Shown here: one piece after another, positions 1 through 10,731 of the stretch
Numbering within the stretch: position 1 is the stretch's first letter
Layout of the letters: every line of letters starts with the position of its first letter
Origin: Pneumocystis sp. 'macacae'
Lineage: Eukaryota > Ascomycota > Pneumocystomycetes > Pneumocystales > Pneumocystaceae
NCBI GenBank assembly: GCA_018127085.1
Contig: CM030724.1
Span: forward strand, 310,001-374,000
Reading direction: 5' to 3'
Length of the DNA stretch: 64,000 nucleotides
Position numbers and translations under genes: made by a program
The notes under the pieces: model-generated
The model's database searches: none
The model's input: the letters and a program-made list of their open reading frames with translations, nothing else
What the model was told of the DNA's origin: nothing

Positions 1-893
1 TATTATTAATACCTAATGACTTTTCTAATAATGTTAACCGATTTTCTAAATCTGATATATCGAATTCTTTATGCTTTCCTTTAGATATAGGATTATAATT
101 GAATGTATATTTTAACGACTAAATAATCAAAAATTAGAAATTATTTTTCCTTTTTCCTCAAAAAACCTGATTTGCCAAAGAATCGTCTACTTTCATTGCA
201 TTATTCTTCTCTTCATTATTTAAGGGTTCAAGAAAATTGAACTCTTCAAGCCTTTTCGAAAGAACTGCGATTGCACTCCTATTTGTCTTATTCTGAAGCT
301 CTGACGCTTGAAGATCTAATTCATTTAAATCTGCAAAACTCTTATTTAATGATGAATCATTCGTAGAACCATTTTGCAACTTTTTGAAATTTAACTCATC
401 TCTAACTTCTTCCAATTCTCGTTTCAAACGTGCCAACTTCTCTACCACTGTCTCTTCAATTACCCCATAATCATGGAAATTTTTTGTTACATATGACCGT
501 GCATTTTTTTGTCCAATTCTCTCAGAAAAATCTTTTTAAAACAAGTATTTATCAATAAAAAATATATAAAAAGTAATATATACATACCAACCTCTTCTGC
601 ATTGACTTGTTCTTTTAAAAATCTATTTTTCGCCATACCTAAATTCAATTTATCACTACTAATATCTTCATTTACTGTCTCTTCTTCAATTGATAATGAA
701 TACTATATAACAAAAATTAGAATGTACTAATAATAACTCTTTTTTTTCTACTGATTGTGTCAATGATTCTTCCATAAGATCTGGTGTCTCATAAACATCT
801 TTTCCTGTATCCTAAACTTATTTAAGCTCCAAAAAAAAAAGAATATTCCCTTACAAGACCAGGCAATGTCGAATACTTCGTTTTTAGAGTCAT
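1..893 (-). CDS. JNM1: Dynamitin (dynactin p50 subunit), C-terminus cut by window edge
   Basis: Dynamitin holds the shoulder of dynactin together, the complex that links dynein to cargo and to the cell cortex. The protein begins in exon 855-893 (MTLKTKYSTLPGL). This joins an exon starting at 811 with DTGKDVYETPDL. The KY..LPG then DVYETPDL order is the usual dynamitin N-terminus. Further exons give EEETVNEDISSDKLNLG and EQVNAEE. The exon near 158-510 carries a heptad-rich coiled coil (KLARLKRELEEVRDEL). The last visible exon (about 1-118) has DLENRLTLLEKSLG, typical of the C-terminal helices. The reading frame runs off position 1, so the end is missing. Introns are short (a 38-nt one at 812-849 or close by). 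Identity rests on the N-terminal motif plus the coiled coils. Exact splice sites of the middle exons are by eye. Confidence 0.8.
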
Positions 894-1568
894 TCTATCA
901 ATTGAATATTTGCTTTCACTTACTTTCGTTTATTACACTTTTTGCGTTGTACAAGTCCTCGATCTTTAGCGAACAGCAGACTTTAAAATTCTAAAACCTA
1001 TATGTTTGGACTTGGAAAACTCTTTTATAGTGAATTTTGAATATATAAACAGATTTTCATATCTCTAAAAAATTATAGTATCACTTCTTTTGATAAATGC
1101 AATTGCAGTTCTTTCAGAGGATCGGTTTCTTGCAAAAAGTAAAAATCCCCTAATATGAATTAAAACTCAAAGTGAAAATAGTTGGTTTTCATGGAAAAAT
1201 AGATTACGGATTTGAAAATAATTCTATGTCGTCAATTAAATTTAAAATAGTTAATTTAATGAATGCTGTACGAACACTTATGAGAAGTAAGTTTAATATG
1301 ATTATGTGAAATACACTGTAATTGATAAATATAGTACCATTAATTGTCATTAATACATTGGTAATGATATATCTCTTGACATTGGGATGAGTTGCTGAAG
1401 AATTTATAAATGATACAAAAATACAATACTAAAAAATAGCTTTATTAAGAAATATAAAGTTCTTGAAACATTATTTTTAAATATTTATGTGCAATATACA
1501 TTACTTTAAAAACTTTATTCTATTATGTATATTTTTGTTAAAAGACTTTTTAAAAAGAGATTTGTTTA
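894..1568. other. Spacer upstream of dynamitin, AT-rich
   Basis: This holds the dynamitin promoter and the 3' flank of the deubiquitinase gene. I see no conserved gene. A weak plus-strand possibility is a two-exon peptide: ATG at 1226, intron 1287-1334, stop at 1388-1390. It would encode about 38 residues ending in one hydrophobic segment (PLIVINTLVMIYLLTLG). It matches no family I know and is not called as a gene. Confidence 0.5.
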
Positions 1569-3568
1569 TTATATAAACATATTTTCTTTTTTTTCCATGT
1601 TCTTTAACTTGACACAAGTTTCCTTATGAAAACCATTATTTTCTAAACACATGCTAGTATCAGGGAAAAGAGGTTGATAAAAAGGATCATCTATATTTCT
1701 TAAGAATGACCTTTTGTTTAAGTTAAGAGACTGCTCTGTACAAAGCACTGGTTCAAGTGGCTGAAGTAACTGAAGAGGAACTTGGATCTTAGATTTGCTA
1801 AATAATGACGTTAAACCTGTACTCACTTTATCTGGTAAAATTGGATTTGTAATTGAAGACCTAAAAGTTTGCTCATGAAAGTTTGGAAAACTCAATGCAA
1901 TTTCAGCAATATGTTGTCGTTTTAGAGCTTCAGAAAGTGTCTTTGAATTAGAAGAAGTAAATCTACCCTGGGGACCCATATCAACTGTTTGATAGAAAAG
2001 GACATAGGCAGTTGCTTCTCCAGGAAAATCACCAAAAAATCTCCGAACAAAAGAGTCATTAACAGGCTAACAATATTAAGAATGTTTAAAATGAAATAAA
2101 AAACCCTACCTCTACACGTTCATCATCAAATAGAGTCCAACCTGATTCAGTTTTAATCACAGAAACATAATGACCATGACATGGCCCACTACCAAGATGA
2201 ACTACAACAGCATAGAGCTCATAAAGACAATCAGAATCACTTAGATCATTTGCAGTATTTGGCAACCTTAAGTGATAAGGATAAACGACAGTATGAAAAA
2301 GTTTGAAAAATTTATAATCTCCATTCTCCTCAGTACACTTAAACCGTTTTAAGTGCAAAGTCAATATTTCTGGAAGACGTTTTATTTTCATGCATTTTTT
2401 AGCTTCCTGTAAGTCTCCACAAAAGTCACAATGAAATTTATTTTTTTCACAAAGCATCTCTGGGGCAAAAAAAGAATTAAGACATGATGTAACAGATGTA
2501 TTCTTGTTAATATTAATAGAAAGATCAAGAAAAGATTCATCGCGAGAAGTAATCTTTTAATAATAAGTATTTATATATAAATATTACATAAAACATACAT
2601 TTCCACATGTAAGACACTGAATTTCAGTAGTAAGTAAACCTTCAAAAATCGAATGAACCCATTTTGAGGAAAGGCATTGAGTATTTTTATTATTAAATGA
2701 AATATTATTATCTATACAAACATTTGATTTATCGTATTCTTCTACTGATTCAAGTATAGCGTTCAACAGATAATTAAAAAACTCATGCGCATCCTGGTGT
2801 AAGTTGCTACGAAAATGCTCATTTTCACGGCGCAAAACTTCAATAAACCTAGTTGGCGAACATATTCCATCTTTAACATGAGATTGAATAATACTAGAAA
2901 AAATATCTCTAACACATGTAAACAGAGACTCTTTCATTCCATATCTAGAGCAGTAAGATGAATCAACATTTACATTAAACTTTTCTGCAAGAAGTCTTTT
3001 TTTATATGTTTCAACATTATTAGACGATGAAGTCTCATCTATTGAGGAACCATTATTTTTATAAAATGGTGTACCAAAAGACGTCAAAGAAAAACGTGTC
3101 CTATTTTTATATAAATAAGTACAATTAGATGATCTAAGTAGGAAAGAAACATACGAAGTAATAGAAGGCAAATTTAAGGACGCAAAGTATTTCTCCGAAC
3201 ATGCACCAGAATATTTTGAAGTCTTCGAGCTTAACGGAATAGGAAATAGACTTATAGGCTCAGGGTATCGGACTATGCCATAACGGAAGGGTTTTGAATA
3301 ATAAAGAATTTGAAGTATCGAATTTACATAACTATTTAACTAAACTTCAAAATCATATAATTAATGAGGAAAAAATACCATGTATTTCCAAACTAAGAAA
3401 AACATTATTAGTATTAATGCGTTAAAAAAGAGAATATCTCACATTTTCAAAGCCAAAAAGTTTATCACCTCCATCAGAAGAAATAATACCTGTTTTGAAA
3501 GAACATTTTTGAGAAATTGTTTCTGATTGAGATCCTCGAGCATTTTCAATCCATTTAAACAATATCAT
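1569..3568 (-). CDS. ubp9: Ubiquitin carboxyl-terminal hydrolase, Ubp9/USP12-USP46 type
   Basis: A cysteine protease that removes ubiquitin from proteins. This clade is normally activated by WD40 partners. The start at 3568 gives [14 protein letters not shown]. The catalytic Cys box is assembled from three exons as [18 protein letters not shown], with the Cys codon split (TG|T) by an intron. It is followed by [10 protein letters not shown], as in USP12/46. The region 2584-3171 carries [13 protein letters not shown] and the [11 protein letters not shown] box. Two CxxC pairs (CLTC near 2600 and CDFC near 2420) form the zinc ribbon of the fingers domain. [12 protein letters not shown] follows, then the His box GHYVSVIK and the W.LFDDE strand near 2130. 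A C-terminal exon reads [17 protein letters not shown] and continues to the stop at 1569. All catalytic elements are present, so it should be active. The paralogue choice within the Ubp9/Ubp13 group is less certain than the family. Confidence 0.87.
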
Positions 3569-3968
3569 TCTAAATAATACTTGTATTCACGAGTACTTAA
3601 AAAAATCATGTAGTTCTCTAGTATGTTAATATTCTGTTAATTATATAAACCAACTACTCGAGATCAGATAAAAAAATATTAGAAAATAAAAAACCAAAAG
3701 TATTTATCAAAAAAAAAAAAACAATATAAACTTTAACCAAAAAACCAAAAATCAGTATTTGAACCAATTAAAAAGTTTGAAATAAACTAGAAAATCTCGA
3801 TTATCTAAAAATATTAAAAAAATAAAAATAATAGAAAAAAATAAAACTTTATCAAGATAAAGATATAATACATGAAATATGATTTGTGTTTACCAAGTAT
3901 TTATATGATTTTGATTCTGCATTAATAGCTGAAAAAATATTAATAGATTATATTTAACTAGCTTTTAG
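3569..3968. other. AT-rich spacer, no gene seen
   Basis: This lies upstream of the deubiquitinase start and downstream of SEC12, both on the minus strand. It is very AT-rich with several A-tracts. I see no open frame, RNA gene or recognisable motif. Confidence 0.5.
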
Positions 3969-5313
3969 TTAAATATAAAATGAATGATAAACAATCGCTA
4001 AAATAGCAACAATCATTGTAAAAAACAATAAAAATATAGTAACTAAAGGTATTTTTTTCTTACGAATATCTATCACCTGAAGTCGTGAGTCAGCACTTGC
4101 TGTTAAAACCAAAGTCTCTTTTGGATTAATAGCTAATGCAGTAATGGGAAGTCCATGTATTCTAGATTTTTTCTGTAATATCTGTCGAATAAATATTAGA
4201 ATTAGAAAATAGTTTTTTTTTTTACTTTTAAAGTATAAATATCAATAATAACAATCGAAAGATCAGCGCATGCAATTACAGCTGAACAATTTGTACGCAT
4301 TATTTCCATACATGTAACTGCTAACGCTGTTTTATGTAAAGAACGTGACCTAACTTGGGTCCAAATTTTTTTTTCAGTATAAATCCCATTTTCAGTAACA
4401 AAATTAGCTTTCCAAAGCTGTATAAAAGGAGTCTTCCCCTGCATATGAATTGCAGTGATCAATGAATTTTCATTGATCCATCTTACAGTTCGAAATGTCC
4501 CTTCTTTTAAAAGTTGATTGCTGGTATATCGTTTTGCTGATAATGTAAATGTATATAGTTTTGATGGTGAAATATAGACTAACTATCAAATGATTAATAA
4601 AGATTTATTTACCAGTATATAGTACTTTAGTATCATTTGGCGAAAAATCTAAATCTATAACCATTGGTTCAACAGACGTAACAGCAATTATGGATTTTAA
4701 TGATGGATATTTTAATATAGTAAAGTAGCCATTGGCTGAGGCAATAGCCAAAAGACTCCTAGAATGATTCAATCGTGTAATCCGTTGATAACTATCCCAA
4801 TTATGGTTAGATAATTGTGGAAATATAGAAACACTTTTTAAAATTGTCATCCTAGCTATTTTTAATCCTTTTTATAAAACATAGAAAAAAATACGTTTTC
4901 TTTTCCTCATTATACTGAAAAACATGAAGATGACGATTCTTTCCATTTAATAATTTATTTAATTCATTAATACCCGCTACAATAATTTTCTTTATCCAAA
5001 CATTAATCACTTTCAAAATCATTTATCTAGTAAGTTAAAACTTACATTTGATGGATCAATTGTAAAAGACATTGGAACATCTCCTAATTGTAATGTATAG
5101 GCCATTTCTAACTCAAAAATACCTTTCGTTAACGAATAAATTCGCTTGTTCTATGTCAATATAACTTATTTAAAAAAACATTTTAAATACAAATTGATTA
5201 AAAACACCAGAACTAGAACTTCCACCGCCACCAGAAACAACAACTTGTGTTTCTGAAAGAAATCCAAGCGCATATGCTGGAATTTCAACAATAATCGTTT
5301 GAATCAATTTCAT
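3969..5313 (-). CDS. SEC12: Sec12, guanine-nucleotide exchange factor for Sar1
   Basis: Sec12 sits in the ER membrane and loads GTP on Sar1, the first step of COPII vesicle formation. The start at 5313 gives MKLIQTIIVEIPAYALGF. Soon after comes GGGGSSSSGVFNQ, the glycine-rich K-loop that Sec12 proteins use to bind potassium and contact Sar1. The body is a seven-bladed WD-type propeller spread over several exons: RLNHSRSLLAIASANGYFTI near 4700 and LALTASADSRLQ-like ALAINPKETLVLTASADSRL near 4100. The C-terminus is VIDIRKKKIPL followed by one hydrophobic segment (about 20 residues, VTIFLLFFTMIVAILAIVY). This matches the single membrane anchor of the family, but the lumenal tail is almost absent (about 5 residues), as in short Sec12 forms. 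Identification rests on the GGGG loop plus the C-terminal anchor. Confidence 0.85.
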
Positions 5314-5775
5314 TAACTATTCCAAAATTATAGTTTGTTATAAATAGATTTATAGTTAAATAAAATTGTCTTAAATGGACATTTGTTTTAATTGTATGTT
5401 TCAAAGACAAATTTATCGTATTTTTTGCGTTTTATTTAGTGCTTCTGCAATCATCGTTTTTCCGTGCATCTCGCTCTTAACACTTAATAAAAGAAGATAT
5501 ATTTTGGACAAGAAATGCTGGAATCTGTATTATTTCCCAATTAAAGACAACAGTTATACCACACGCTGTATACTTTAGTTATTTTCCTAGAGAATGGAAA
5601 AAAAGATTGTAAAAAGAAATAATAGTTTTATAAAATCTTATTAAAAAAATGATAAAAATAATATATGCGAGAGATAATAAACAAAAGAAATAAAAGAAAG
5701 ACAAAAATATCTAAACCATGAAAAAAATACCTAATTCTTAATCATAAATTTTAATTGCAAAAAGACAAATACTTT
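5314..5775. other. Spacer between SEC12 and CKS1
   Basis: This is the upstream region of SEC12. An open frame on the plus strand at 5375-5578 (67 codons) has no recognisable domain and lies in ordinary AT-rich DNA, so I treat it as chance. Nothing else is seen. Confidence 0.45.
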
Positions 5776-6364
5776 CTATGCAATCACTTGTTTTTGTGTA
5801 ACCTGCTGAGCAGATTTTGCTTGATGATCACACTCTCTCCTAAAAAAAGTCAGTTTTATAAAAATTTCCCTTACATCAGTACTTGAATAAGAGAATATGT
5901 GGTTCGGGAACATGAATTTCATAATGTTGCCATCCAAGACTCTAAAAACATGTTAGATTAATCAAACAATATCAAAAACGCGTTGTTTCAATAAAAATGC
6001 ATCTAAGCACGTAACTAGACATACCTGAGTTATTCCTAATCCACGCCATTCTTCTTCATGCAAGATTTTCAATGTGCCCGTTTCTTGATTAAAATAGTCC
6101 TTTGGAATAACTTTAAGCATAGACTTTGGTAAAATAACATGTCTATCAATAAAAACGAACATTAAGAGAAAAGATTTTCTGCAAGCAACTCTAATTCACC
6201 TATATTCATATGTATCATCAGAATATCTATATTTATCAATTACTTCTCAAAAACTATCAATTTTACCTCGTTGAATAATGAATATTCTCAATAAACTCCT
6301 CAAGACGGCTTCTTTCAGCCTCTGTAAGGTAGCGAATTGGTCTTTTTTTCAGTGATTCATGCAT
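5776..6364 (-). CDS. CKS1: Cyclin-dependent kinase regulatory subunit Cks1/Suc1
   Basis: Cks1 binds the cyclin-dependent kinase and phosphorylated substrates and helps multisite phosphorylation in the cell cycle. Spliced reading from 6364 gives [82 protein letters not shown] and [16 protein letters not shown]. The [12 protein letters not shown] strand and the [11 protein letters not shown] anion-binding loop are the family hallmarks. The short Lys/Gln-rich tail ends VTQKQVIA, with the stop at 5776-5778. At least five exons are packed in about 590 bp. The introns are 35-60 nt. The start could lie slightly upstream, but MHESLKKRP is consistent with Suc1 length. Confidence 0.93.
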
Positions 6365-6797
6365 TATCTCTTCTTTATTATTTAATATTTCGTTTACTTT
6401 TTTAAGGCAATTGGAGCATTCGCAAAGCATATATACGCGTTTTATAGACGGGAAAAGGAAAATACAATAACTATAATATTTTTTAAATTCAATGAATGAA
6501 ATTAAATTAATTCAAATAAAAGAATATTTTTTTTATGTGATTTTTGTCTATAAAAATTTACTTTTCTAAAGTATATAAAAAGCTTTTTTTGCTGAATATA
6601 GATCGTTAGGACGTTGCTTCGATACTTGGGTAGTCTGTATAAAAGTAGATAAAGGCTTTATATTCATTTATTTGTAAAGAAATAGTTTTTAAAATAATAC
6701 GAACATATTATAGTGTTTTGGAGAATATTTTATGGCTTTTTAGGACCTTTTTACAGCATTTTTAAGTGTTTTATAATATAGATAACAAATAAAATAG
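6365..6797. other. Divergent promoter region CKS1 / RSC4
   Basis: AT-rich spacer between two divergent genes. No open frame or RNA gene is seen. A T-rich stretch and several short A-tracts precede the RSC4 start. No strong site can be named. Confidence 0.5.
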
Positions 6798-8818
6798 ATG
6801 GAAGAAAAACGAAAATCAGAGGGACTTTCAGGAGAAAATGTACATGATCTCAGATTTCGGAAGCGTTCAAGAATGGTTTTTTTTTCAAAAAAAAAAACAT
6901 TAGTAACTGTTTTTTTATATAGAATACACGTAGTACAGAAGAAATGCTTGAAGATGGTCGGAAACTTATAAAAGCAGTACTAGAAGCAAAGGATGAGACG
7001 TACGTATTTTTCATTTTACCTAGTGTGAAAAATTAAAGTGTTATTTCTATCTAGAGGCAGACTTATATCTGAAAATTTTATACGACTGCCTAGCAAGGTG
7101 ATATACACTAGCGTCAATGACATACCCACAATAACTGACTATACGCTTTTTCTTCAGAAACTTTATCCAGATTATTATGAATTGATCAAAAAACCTATTG
7201 CTTTAGACATGATCAAAGTAAGAAACCAGCAAAAAAGCAAAACAGCTTATTTTTTTAAAAAAGGAAAAACTCAAAAAAGGGGACTATGTGTCTATAGACG
7301 ACATACGCGAAGACTTTTTGCAAATGTGCAATAATGCAAAACGATATAACGTTACAGAAAGTCAAATTTATCAAGACGCACAGCAGATTGGAAAAATAAT
7401 CAAGTCATGGGGAGAAGAGATATCCTCATCTAGCAAAACAGAGGAAACAAAAAGACTCAAGATAGTCCATAAAAGCTCTCAAAAGAACGTGGCAGAGATC
7501 GCACTCGAGATATTGTCAGAACTAAAGGCCATGAAGGATCCATCGTTCTCTCTTTCTATCTCAAAAAAAAAACTAATGTTTCTAGCGGAAGAACGTACTC
7601 CGATATTTTTCTAGAGGTCCCTAGCAAAAAGGAATACCCTGAATACTACCAAATCATACAAAAACCCATGTCCTTTAACATTATAGAAGTCCTACCAATA
7701 CATGGGGCAATACATGCTGATTCTTCTAGAAAAAAATAAAAAAAGACCAATACTTGAAATTAGTCGACTTCGAAAGCGACATAAAGCTCATCTTCATGAA
7801 TGCAATGGTCTTCAACGAAGACGGCAGCCAGATTTCAAACGATGCAAAAACATTGCTCAAGTTCTTCCAAAAAAAAATATCCAAAAAAAAGGAGTCCTTG
7901 GACCAATCAGAAGACTCCGAGCACTCTCCTGTCTGTCTTCCGCAAAAGCAAAACAACCCTAATCCTTCCCAACAGCTCAGACTAAAGCTCAATGTCTCCC
8001 AGTCCTCTGCTCCCAAAATACGTCTTTCTATCGGACCCAAGTCCTCGACACCAGCCGACCTGCCGGACACCCCCAAGTCCATCATTCGACTCCCAATCTC
8101 CCCCCAAATAAAAGCCTCCCCCAAGCTCGAAGAAACCGACCCTCCCCCCCCCAAACCCAAAGCCCCCGCCCCCCCCCAGTCGGCACGCCCCGTCCCCCTC
8201 GCACCAATCCCAAAGCTGCCTCCTGCCCCACTCCCCTCCACTGCCCCCCTCTCCCCCACCCTTCCAAAACACCCACAGGACACCCCCTCAACCTCCCCCT
8301 CGCGCCTCCCCCGCTCTGCATCCGATCCCTCCTGGAAATGGCCTGATCCAAAAGGTACCCCCTCCCTGTTGCCCCGGCAACCCTCACTGCCAGACGCCTC
8401 CGACTCCCTCATCTCACACATCACCCTCCACACACCTCCCTTCCTCGAGGCCTCCCCGTCCTACCAGATCTCCATCCCCCCCCTCTCCTGTCCCTTCAGA
8501 GCCTCGACTGTCATCCTCCCCTCCGCCTACCACACCCTCCTCGTCACCCCCACCCTGTCTCCCTCGCTCCTCTCCAAGCCATACCACCTCGTCCTCGCAA
8601 TCAACGGCCTCAAAATCGCCCCAAACATCTCCTCAAACATGCTCCTCTCCCGCAGAGCCGACTCCCTCTTCCCAAAAAACACCTACGAGGTCAAGCTCGG
8701 CAAGGGCGTCAATGCAATCGAGTGCGTCCTCTCCCTCCCCCCCAGGGCCGTCGCCCGCACCCCCCCCGACGCCCCCGACAAAGAGCGGGTCGTCGTCTTT
8801 GTCTTCCTCTACACCTGA
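6798..8818 (+). CDS. RSC4: RSC chromatin-remodelling complex subunit Rsc4 (tandem bromodomain)
   Basis: Rsc4 reads acetylated histone tails for the RSC remodeller in the nucleus. The start is ATG 6798 (MEEKRKSEGLSGENVHD). Bromodomain 1 is built from FIRLPSKVIY, PDYYELIKKPIALDMIK and, after an intron, GDYVSIDDIREDFLQMCNNAKRYN. Bromodomain 2 has EVPSKKEYPEYYQIIQKPMS and DFESDIKLIFMNAMVFNEDGS. Both keep the YxxxIKKP/IQKP loop and the acetyl-lysine Asn (NNAKRYN, NAMVFN). A proline-rich linker of about 120 residues follows, then a C-terminal domain (YQISIPPLSC, NGLKIAPN, ECVLSL, ERVVVFVFLYT) like that of fungal Rsc4. The first exons are AT-rich like the neighbourhood. From about 7.9 kb the same gene becomes GC-rich and almost free of G on this strand, which makes much of the Pro-rich linker. 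Intron 1 has T-tract and A-tract arms that could pair. Confidence 0.82.
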
Positions 8819-9088
8819 CTCTTCATCCGCCCACCCGTGTGTCCCGTCCCACTCGCCCAGTGTCCGAGCACGTGTCTCCCGACCACACGCGTGCCCTACA
8901 TACGTATGTGTCCCAAATCTGCATACACGTGTGTCCTATATGTGTCTCCTATATGCTATGCGTGCCCTATACATGTGTCTGTACACCCGTGTGTCCGGTG
9001 CTTTGCCGCCACCCGCAGTCTCCATGCACACGGGTGCCCGGCGAGACTGCTCCACTGCGTGTCCCACTGCCTCCGGACTGCTCCACGC
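8819..9088 (+). repeat. Degenerate GTGTGTCC / TATATG repeat upstream of RRN3
   Basis: The spacer contains repeated CGTGTGTCC-like units (for example near 8837, 8917, 8929, 8940 and 8990) mixed with CCTATATG and alternating purine-pyrimidine runs such as TATACATGTGTCTGTACACC. It remains open in the RRN3 frame back to an ATG at 8837, but the translation is low in family similarity. I take it as the RRN3 promoter. Alternating CA/TG steps could favour non-B DNA. Confidence 0.5.
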
Positions 9089-10597
9089 ATGGCTTCGCTC
9101 GACCGCCTCTCCCACCACCCCTCCAGCCCCCCGCCCCCACACATCGCCGCTGCACTCCAGACCCTCCGCTCCCCCCACTCCGCCCCCTACCGCGACCTCC
9201 GCAGACAGTTCTCCTCAGATCCCCTGTCCACCGATGCACCCTCCTCTCCCGATCTCCAGCTCCTCCTCCTCTCCCTCACCCATCTTGCATCCTCCCTCGA
9301 CTCCCGCCACTGCGACCTTGTTGCCGACATCCTTGCCACCCACTGGGTCCACAGAGACGACGCCTTTGTCTCGGTCTACATACACTTCCTCGCAGCCATT
9401 GCGACCGCCCACTCCGGCCACATCCCCCTTATCGTCCGCATGCTCGCCCGCTCAATGGCACTGTCCTCTCCGCCCAATGCTGCAGACCGCATACACCTCG
9501 CTCTCCGCTCGATACTCGATCTTGCGCCTGCGTCCTACACATTTCTCTTCCGCATGCTCGCAGCGGAGTTCCCACACAAGACTGCCGATGCGGCTCTGCA
9601 GGTCGCATACCTGCGCAACCTCCTCCGCATCCCGCACTATGCACCAGCAATCTCTGGCCAGGTTCTCGGGCTTATTGTTGACCGCATCCTCCAGATAGAC
9701 GTATGTTGCAGCACCAGTGCGCCGCTGACGCTCCAGGTCGACATACAGACAGAGCTTGACGAGCAGGACGCCGCGCAGTCGCCTGCGCCGTCCGGCAGCA
9801 GTGCGGACAGCGCGTCTGTCGACGGCGCAGCGGCGCCAGTCCAAGACATGCTGGCGGCGCTTGACGCAATGCTTGCGGCGCTGCTCGGCGACCTTGTGCC
9901 GGTCTTTGCGCAGGCTGCGCCGCGCAGCACAGCAGACGCAGTCTTTGGACACCTGCTTGGCGCATTCGAGGATGTGGTTCTGCAGACGTTTCGGTCGCGC
10001 TACACACAGTTTGTTGTCTTCTGGGCAGCACAGACAGACTGTGCATACACAGCACGCTTCCTGCGCGCCGTCCTCGGCCGCGCACTCGATGCTGCGCAGC
10101 CGCATGTTGCGCGGCGCGCAGCCTGCGCATACATTGCGAGCTTTGTTGCGCGCGCAGCGTCTCTGTCGAGAGACGCGGTCCGGCGGACAGTCGACGCGCT
10201 GTGCACATGGACCGCACAGTTCCTGGACGAGTGGCAGGAGAGCGAGGGAGGACACCCGGGTGTCCAGACGTTCTATGTGGTTGTCCAGGCGCTGCTGTAC
10301 ATCTTCTGTTTCCGGTGGCGCGAGCTGGCAAACGACGACCCGCAGGACGGGGCATGGCTGGCAAGCCTGGGGGCGCTTCAGCGGGCGACGGCGTCGGAGC
10401 TTGCGCCGGTGGGGCGGTGCTCGGCGACGGTTGTTGCGCAGTTTGGGGCGACGGCAGAGCGGGTCGGGTTTGTCTGGGGCGGGGCAGCAGGCGGGACAGG
10501 CGTGCGGGTCGACGCCTACTTCCCGTTCGACCCGTGCCGGCTGGCAGAGAGCCGGAGATTCATCGACCCGGTGTACAGGGAGTGGGAGGACACGTGA
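9089..10597 (+). CDS. RRN3: RNA polymerase I transcription initiation factor Rrn3 (TIF-IA)
   Basis: Rrn3 bridges RNA polymerase I to its promoter factors and so sets rRNA output. From ATG 9089 (MASLDRLSHHP) the protein is about 490 residues after removing a 36-nt intron at 9701-9736. Hallmarks in order: LQLLLLSLTHLAS, VHRDDAFVSVYIHFL, EFPHKTADAALQVAYLRNLL, LGLIVDRILQIDVDIQTEL (across the intron), QTFRSRYTQFVVFW, ASFVARAASLS, FYVVVQALLYIFCFRWREL and the end FPFDPCRLAESRRFIDPVYR. These are the conserved HEAT-repeat motifs of Rrn3. It is shorter than budding-yeast Rrn3, mainly at the N-terminus and the acidic loop. The intron (gtatgt...cag) is a multiple of three and has no stop, so an unspliced reading would add 12 residues in the middle of a conserved strand. 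Third codon positions change from C-ending to G-ending along the gene. Confidence 0.9.
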   Translation: MASLDRLSHHPSSPPPPHIAAALQTLRSPHSAPYRDLRRQFSSDPLSTDAPSSPDLQLLLLSLTHLASSLDSRHCDLVADILATHWVHRDDAFVSVYIHFLAAIATAHSGHIPLIVRMLARSMALSSPPNAADRIHLALRSILDLAPASYTFLFRMLAAEFPHKTADAALQVAYLRNLLRIPHYAPAISGQVLGLIVDRILQIDVCCSTSAPLTLQVDIQTELDEQDAAQSPAPSGSSADSASVDGAAAPVQDMLAALDAMLAALLGDLVPVFAQAAPRSTADAVFGHLLGAFEDVVLQTFRSRYTQFVVFWAAQTDCAYTARFLRAVLGRALDAAQPHVARRAACAYIASFVARAASLSRDAVRRTVDALCTWTAQFLDEWQESEGGHPGVQTFYVVVQALLYIFCFRWRELANDDPQDGAWLASLGALQRATASELAPVGRCSATVVAQFGATAERVGFVWGGAAGGTGVRVDAYFPFDPCRLAESRRFIDPVYREWEDT

Positions 10598-10730
10598 GTG
10601 CACGTGGCATCACATGACTGCACGTGGGCGCACGTGATGGCGGATGGCGCACACGTGAGCGCACGTGGGAGCACGTGCACACGGGACAGCCGGGCGGAAG
10701 GGATGGGGGGGCGGTAACGACACACACGTG
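10591..10730. promoter_or_regulatory. Phased array of CACGTG (E-box) sites
   Basis: Eight perfect CACGTG sites start at 10591, 10601, 10621, 10631, 10652, 10662, 10672 and 10725, with a CACATG variant at 10611. The spacing is 10, 10, 10, 10, 21, 10, 10 bp, so most lie on one face of the helix. The first overlaps the RRN3 stop codon. The last ends one base before the ATG of the FAR1-type gene. CACGTG is the core site of bHLH factors such as Cbf1, Pho4 and SREBP types. Here it most likely forms the promoter of the downstream gene. The array also reads as a 10-bp tandem repeat. Confidence 0.75.
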
Positions 10731-10731
10731 C

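Noticed and set aside
1226..1390. Two-exon peptide with one hydrophobic segment
   Set aside because: About 38 residues, plausible splice sites, but no family match and no other support.
5375..5578. 67-codon plus-strand frame upstream of SEC12
   Set aside because: No similarity and composition like its AT-rich surroundings.
8837..9088. N-terminal extension of Rrn3 to the in-frame ATG at 8837
   Set aside because: The translated part is a low-complexity CGTGTGTCC repeat; the conserved protein starts after ATG 9089.
10624..10731. Upstream start for the FAR1-type gene
   Set aside because: It would translate the CACGTG array; ATG 10732 directly precedes a normal N-terminus.
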